Source of the DNA: Augochlora pura
Taxonomy: Eukaryota > Arthropoda > Insecta > Hymenoptera > Halictidae
Assembly: GCF_028453695.1 (NCBI RefSeq)
Contig: NC_135777.1
Span: 11,335,714-11,399,713, forward strand
DNA length: 64,000 bases
Direction of reading: 5' to 3'
Position numbers and translations under genes: made by a program. Shown piece after piece: positions 61,463 to 64,000 of this stretch. Position 1 is the first letter of the stretch; each line of letters opens with the position of its first letter. The notes beneath the pieces are model-generated. The model made no database searches, was not told the DNA's origin, and saw only the letters and a list, made by a program, of their open reading frames with translations.

Positions 61463-61643
61463 ATGGTGCTCCAGATGCTGGACACGCTGATGACAGGCCA
61501 CGAACCGTTCTACGCCGACTACCCCTCGTACCAGGAGGCGGAGCCTCTCACGCATCCGCACCACCAGCATCCGCATCAGCACGCGATCGCGAGGAACACC
61601 GGCATGCCGCCGGTCTCCTTGGACGCGACCACCCACACGCCAG
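61463..61643 (+). CDS. pnt: Probable alternative (P1-type) first coding exon of Pointed
   Basis: The exon encodes 60 residues plus one base: MVLQMLDTLMTGHEPFYADY, PSYQEAEPLTHPHHQHPHQH, then AIARNTGMPPVSLDATTHTP, ending at donor CCAG|GTACAC. It ends in phase 1 with a trailing G, exactly like the P2-type exons, so it can join the same downstream exon. The segment is acidic and aromatic (EPFYADYPSYQE) with a His-rich run, and would replace the Pointed-domain N-terminus. ATG 61,463 is the first ATG after an in-frame stop at 61,169; the 92 codons from 61,187 to the ATG are open but lack ATG. Assignment to pnt P1 is inference from position, strand, phase and known Drosophila gene structure. I do not recognise the peptide itself. 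Confidence 0.65.
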
Positions 61644-64000
61644 GTACACCCAATCGCGATCTCGCTGATGCCGCGCCGCGCCGAGCCGCGCCGGCTTCCA
61701 TTTCGATCCCGCTAACAGCCGTTGCCAGTCGCTCGCCAACCTACCTGCTCGATCAAACAACCGAAACTGCCGACTTCGGGACCGACGTTCTTACGTCCCA
61801 GCAATTCCATTCTATTCGTAAAGCACGATCGATACGATGCTAAAGTAGGCTCGGAACTTGTGCACGTACTCGACTCTCGACTTCCATGACCATTCTCACC
61901 CCCGCGACATCAAGCTCTGTTAATTTGATACTCGTAGCTCTTGGTATAATCAGAGACCGCTTTCTCGCTGCGATCCTATTCAACTCGTAGCGTACAACGC
62001 TTCATTTGGGAATAGAGTAGTAGGATTATTCCCAGATATCTGCATATACTCGATCATTCTATAATATCTGGTATTTGGGAGACTACGAACAACGAATCGC
62101 GTGGACCTTCGTTTCTCAGCGATTTTAGTTCGAAGTCTTTTCACTTGAAGCCAACGTTGTCCATGGAGTTTTGTCTATGTACGAAGTTCGTGATAGTTGC
62201 TGGGGAAACTTCAAAAAGACTAATACAGCGACTTATACGTCACAGACTTGCAAGTCTTACACATCGACGTACAGTTATTTAGTTATGCGTGAGCCGTTTT
62301 GTTACACGACTTCTCCTCATGTTTTGCACAACTTGAAGATTCCACCCTCCGAGAATTTCTCAGGTTTCCCGGCGGAAAATTTTCGAAGGAGAAATTTAAC
62401 GTCGTCTAAAGAGTTCAAATCAAAACTCCGATAACTTTTGTCAGGTAGTCAGGGAGTCTGGCATTGTCGCGATGCGACACTTACGATTCGTTCAGATTGA
62501 ACACTTCTCTTGAATCGCTGTTTCCAATTTGTCTAATCGTCAGCTTCAGTTAGCCAAATTTATCATCTGATCGTATGGTATAAATTCGTAATTAGATGTA
62601 ATTAGATCTCAAATTCATTGAATCTCCTCTAATACATCTCTACCATAAGTGCACAAAGCCCGCAGTATATTCGCAACGCATTGCGGATGAAGACCGGCTT
62701 TTGGAGTGGGTAATGGTGGTTCATTTCGCTTACACCGGTATCTTTTTCGTTCAACGTTGTTGAAAACGAACGATTTTTTTATCATTCATCTATTTGAAAA
62801 ACGAATGATTCAAGTTGCGTTTATATAGTGAATCACAGGTGGAAATGTCGTCCAGCAAAATTGTTTACATTGAGTTGCGCGGAATTCATACATCGTAACG
62901 ATTTACGTAAGCAAGTTCTACAAAACTTTCGCGAATGGCTGCTTTTGATATTTTTAACATCTCCGTGAATTCACGCGTCACATGGCACGGGTTACTTTCG
63001 ATCAACGTCTCTATTTGTTCGCCCCATTACTGTGACGACGGTGTGTGGCGTTTATTGTTTTCACAATTGAAACCTCTAGCTCGAAACGCAAGAACCACTT
63101 GCGCATAGCTGAAACATTTTCTTCTTAAACACCGCGTATATTTTTTGTGTGGTATCTCCGCCGTTGCGGTAATAAAGCAACACTAAATGTCAAAAGTGTA
63201 AATTATTTCTGTACATCGTCATCAACAAGCTACAAAACTGGCACGAATAAATTCAGCGTAACCTTTTTGCAAACTTGGTTAAGATGTCAGGATTGTTTCG
63301 ACGACTCTGACATGTCCAGACGCATCGCACTGGACTATTAGAGGGTTATCCTTACCCCGTAATACGAATAACCATCGAGAAGAAAAAGTACGCGTCGTCC
63401 AGTCTCCTTCCAACGCTCACGAGTGCCTCATCGAAATCTGCAGTCTCTGTCCTCTGCTAAAGATTCATACCATCTAAACCGCGCCAAGAATTTCTGCAGT
63501 CTTTCTCTTTTGCGAACCATAATATCGATAGGTATTACAACATCGTCAAACGGGTTGTTGACAGATTGTAACCGCGATCGTAAAACTACGGAACGCAAGA
63601 AAAAGAGAATCTTGCGCGTAACGGCAGACGAAGCGGCAAAGATCGTCGCGACGGATCAGTCTGTTGTTGCCGATCACGGCGAAAATCACGGCGGAGATGA
63701 TCGTCAGCGTCACGATCCGAATCGGTCAGGGGATCAAAGTTTTCTCGCGGGTGGAGACAGAGCCGCGTCTGCCGTTGGCGGCTGGCACGCGTGCCATTAC
63801 GTTGCGCGCCTAATTGGCCGTTCGACCAAGGTCAATCGTCTACGATTGCATTAAAGTGCATCACCGGTGTGTGCACGCAGCCAGCGGCGTAACATTTTTC
63901 GTAGCGGCAAGGGGTCGAGATCTGTGGACCGTGTCTGGACGGCGCGCGTCCTCTGCGCCGCTTCGTTGTCGATCGCGAACGATCGATCCCCGGGTCGATC
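61644..64000 (+). other. pnt: Intron after the P1-type exon, open at the window edge
   Basis: This stretch becomes AT-richer from about 61.9 kb, with a GC-richer end from about 63.5 kb. No ETS-domain coding sequence is visible, so the common 3' exons lie beyond the window. The short open frames at 62,171-62,434 and 63,423-63,854 show no domain or splice-site support. Confidence 0.6.

Overview
This window is animal nuclear DNA, most likely from an insect and plausibly a hymenopteran. It has long AT-rich introns alternating with CpG- and GC-rich islands, abundant microsatellites, degenerate short inverted-repeat (MITE-like) elements, and draft-assembly gaps: 100 Ns at 9,928-10,027 and scattered Ns near 32,879-32,910. 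The species assignment is inference. I see no bacterial operon, phage, CRISPR array or retroviral gene.

The one gene I can support is the 5' two-thirds of an ETS-family transcription factor orthologous to Drosophila pointed (pnt), on the + strand. The P2-type coding exons are 6,371-6,476 (N-terminus), 32,029-32,145 (MAP-kinase site and start of the Pointed domain), 45,310-45,513 (body of the Pointed/SAM_PNT domain) and 50,692-50,976 (Ser/Pro-rich linker). Every junction has canonical GT/AG sites and the same phase (phase 1). The first three exons join through an aspartate codon, and the assembled order matches the ETS1/PntP2 pointed-domain family. The introns are about 25.6, 13.2 and 5.2 kb. 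The ETS DNA-binding domain is not in the window and should lie on common exons beyond 64,000.

A second promoter-type region, about 58.9-61.5 kb, leads into exon 61,463-61,643. It starts with an ATG and ends in a phase-1 donor, so it is compatible with the same downstream exons. This is where an alternative P1-type first exon is expected, because in Drosophila the short P1 transcript starts inside the gene, 3' of the P2-specific exons. P2 would make the ERK-regulated, Pointed-domain form and P1 the form without that domain.

Layout: 1-3.6 kb is upstream DNA with no recognised gene. 3.6-6.4 kb is a CpG-rich P2 promoter/5'UTR zone with a purine-to-pyrimidine strand switch. 6.5-50.7 kb holds the P2 exons and large introns with MITEs and satellites. 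51-58.9 kb is intron or P1 upstream DNA. 58.9-61.6 kb is the P1 promoter and exon. 61.6-64 kb is intron. Repeats include a hAT-like MITE with an exact 8-bp target duplication, two related TA-flanked mariner-like MITEs, several TTAA-flanked piggyBac-like MITEs, a 428-bp inverted-repeat element carrying an internal 23-bp satellite, and a diverged 40-bp minisatellite. I do not see a previously undescribed biological system. The points most worth a second look are alternative-isoform possibilities of pointed and unexplained GC islands in its introns.
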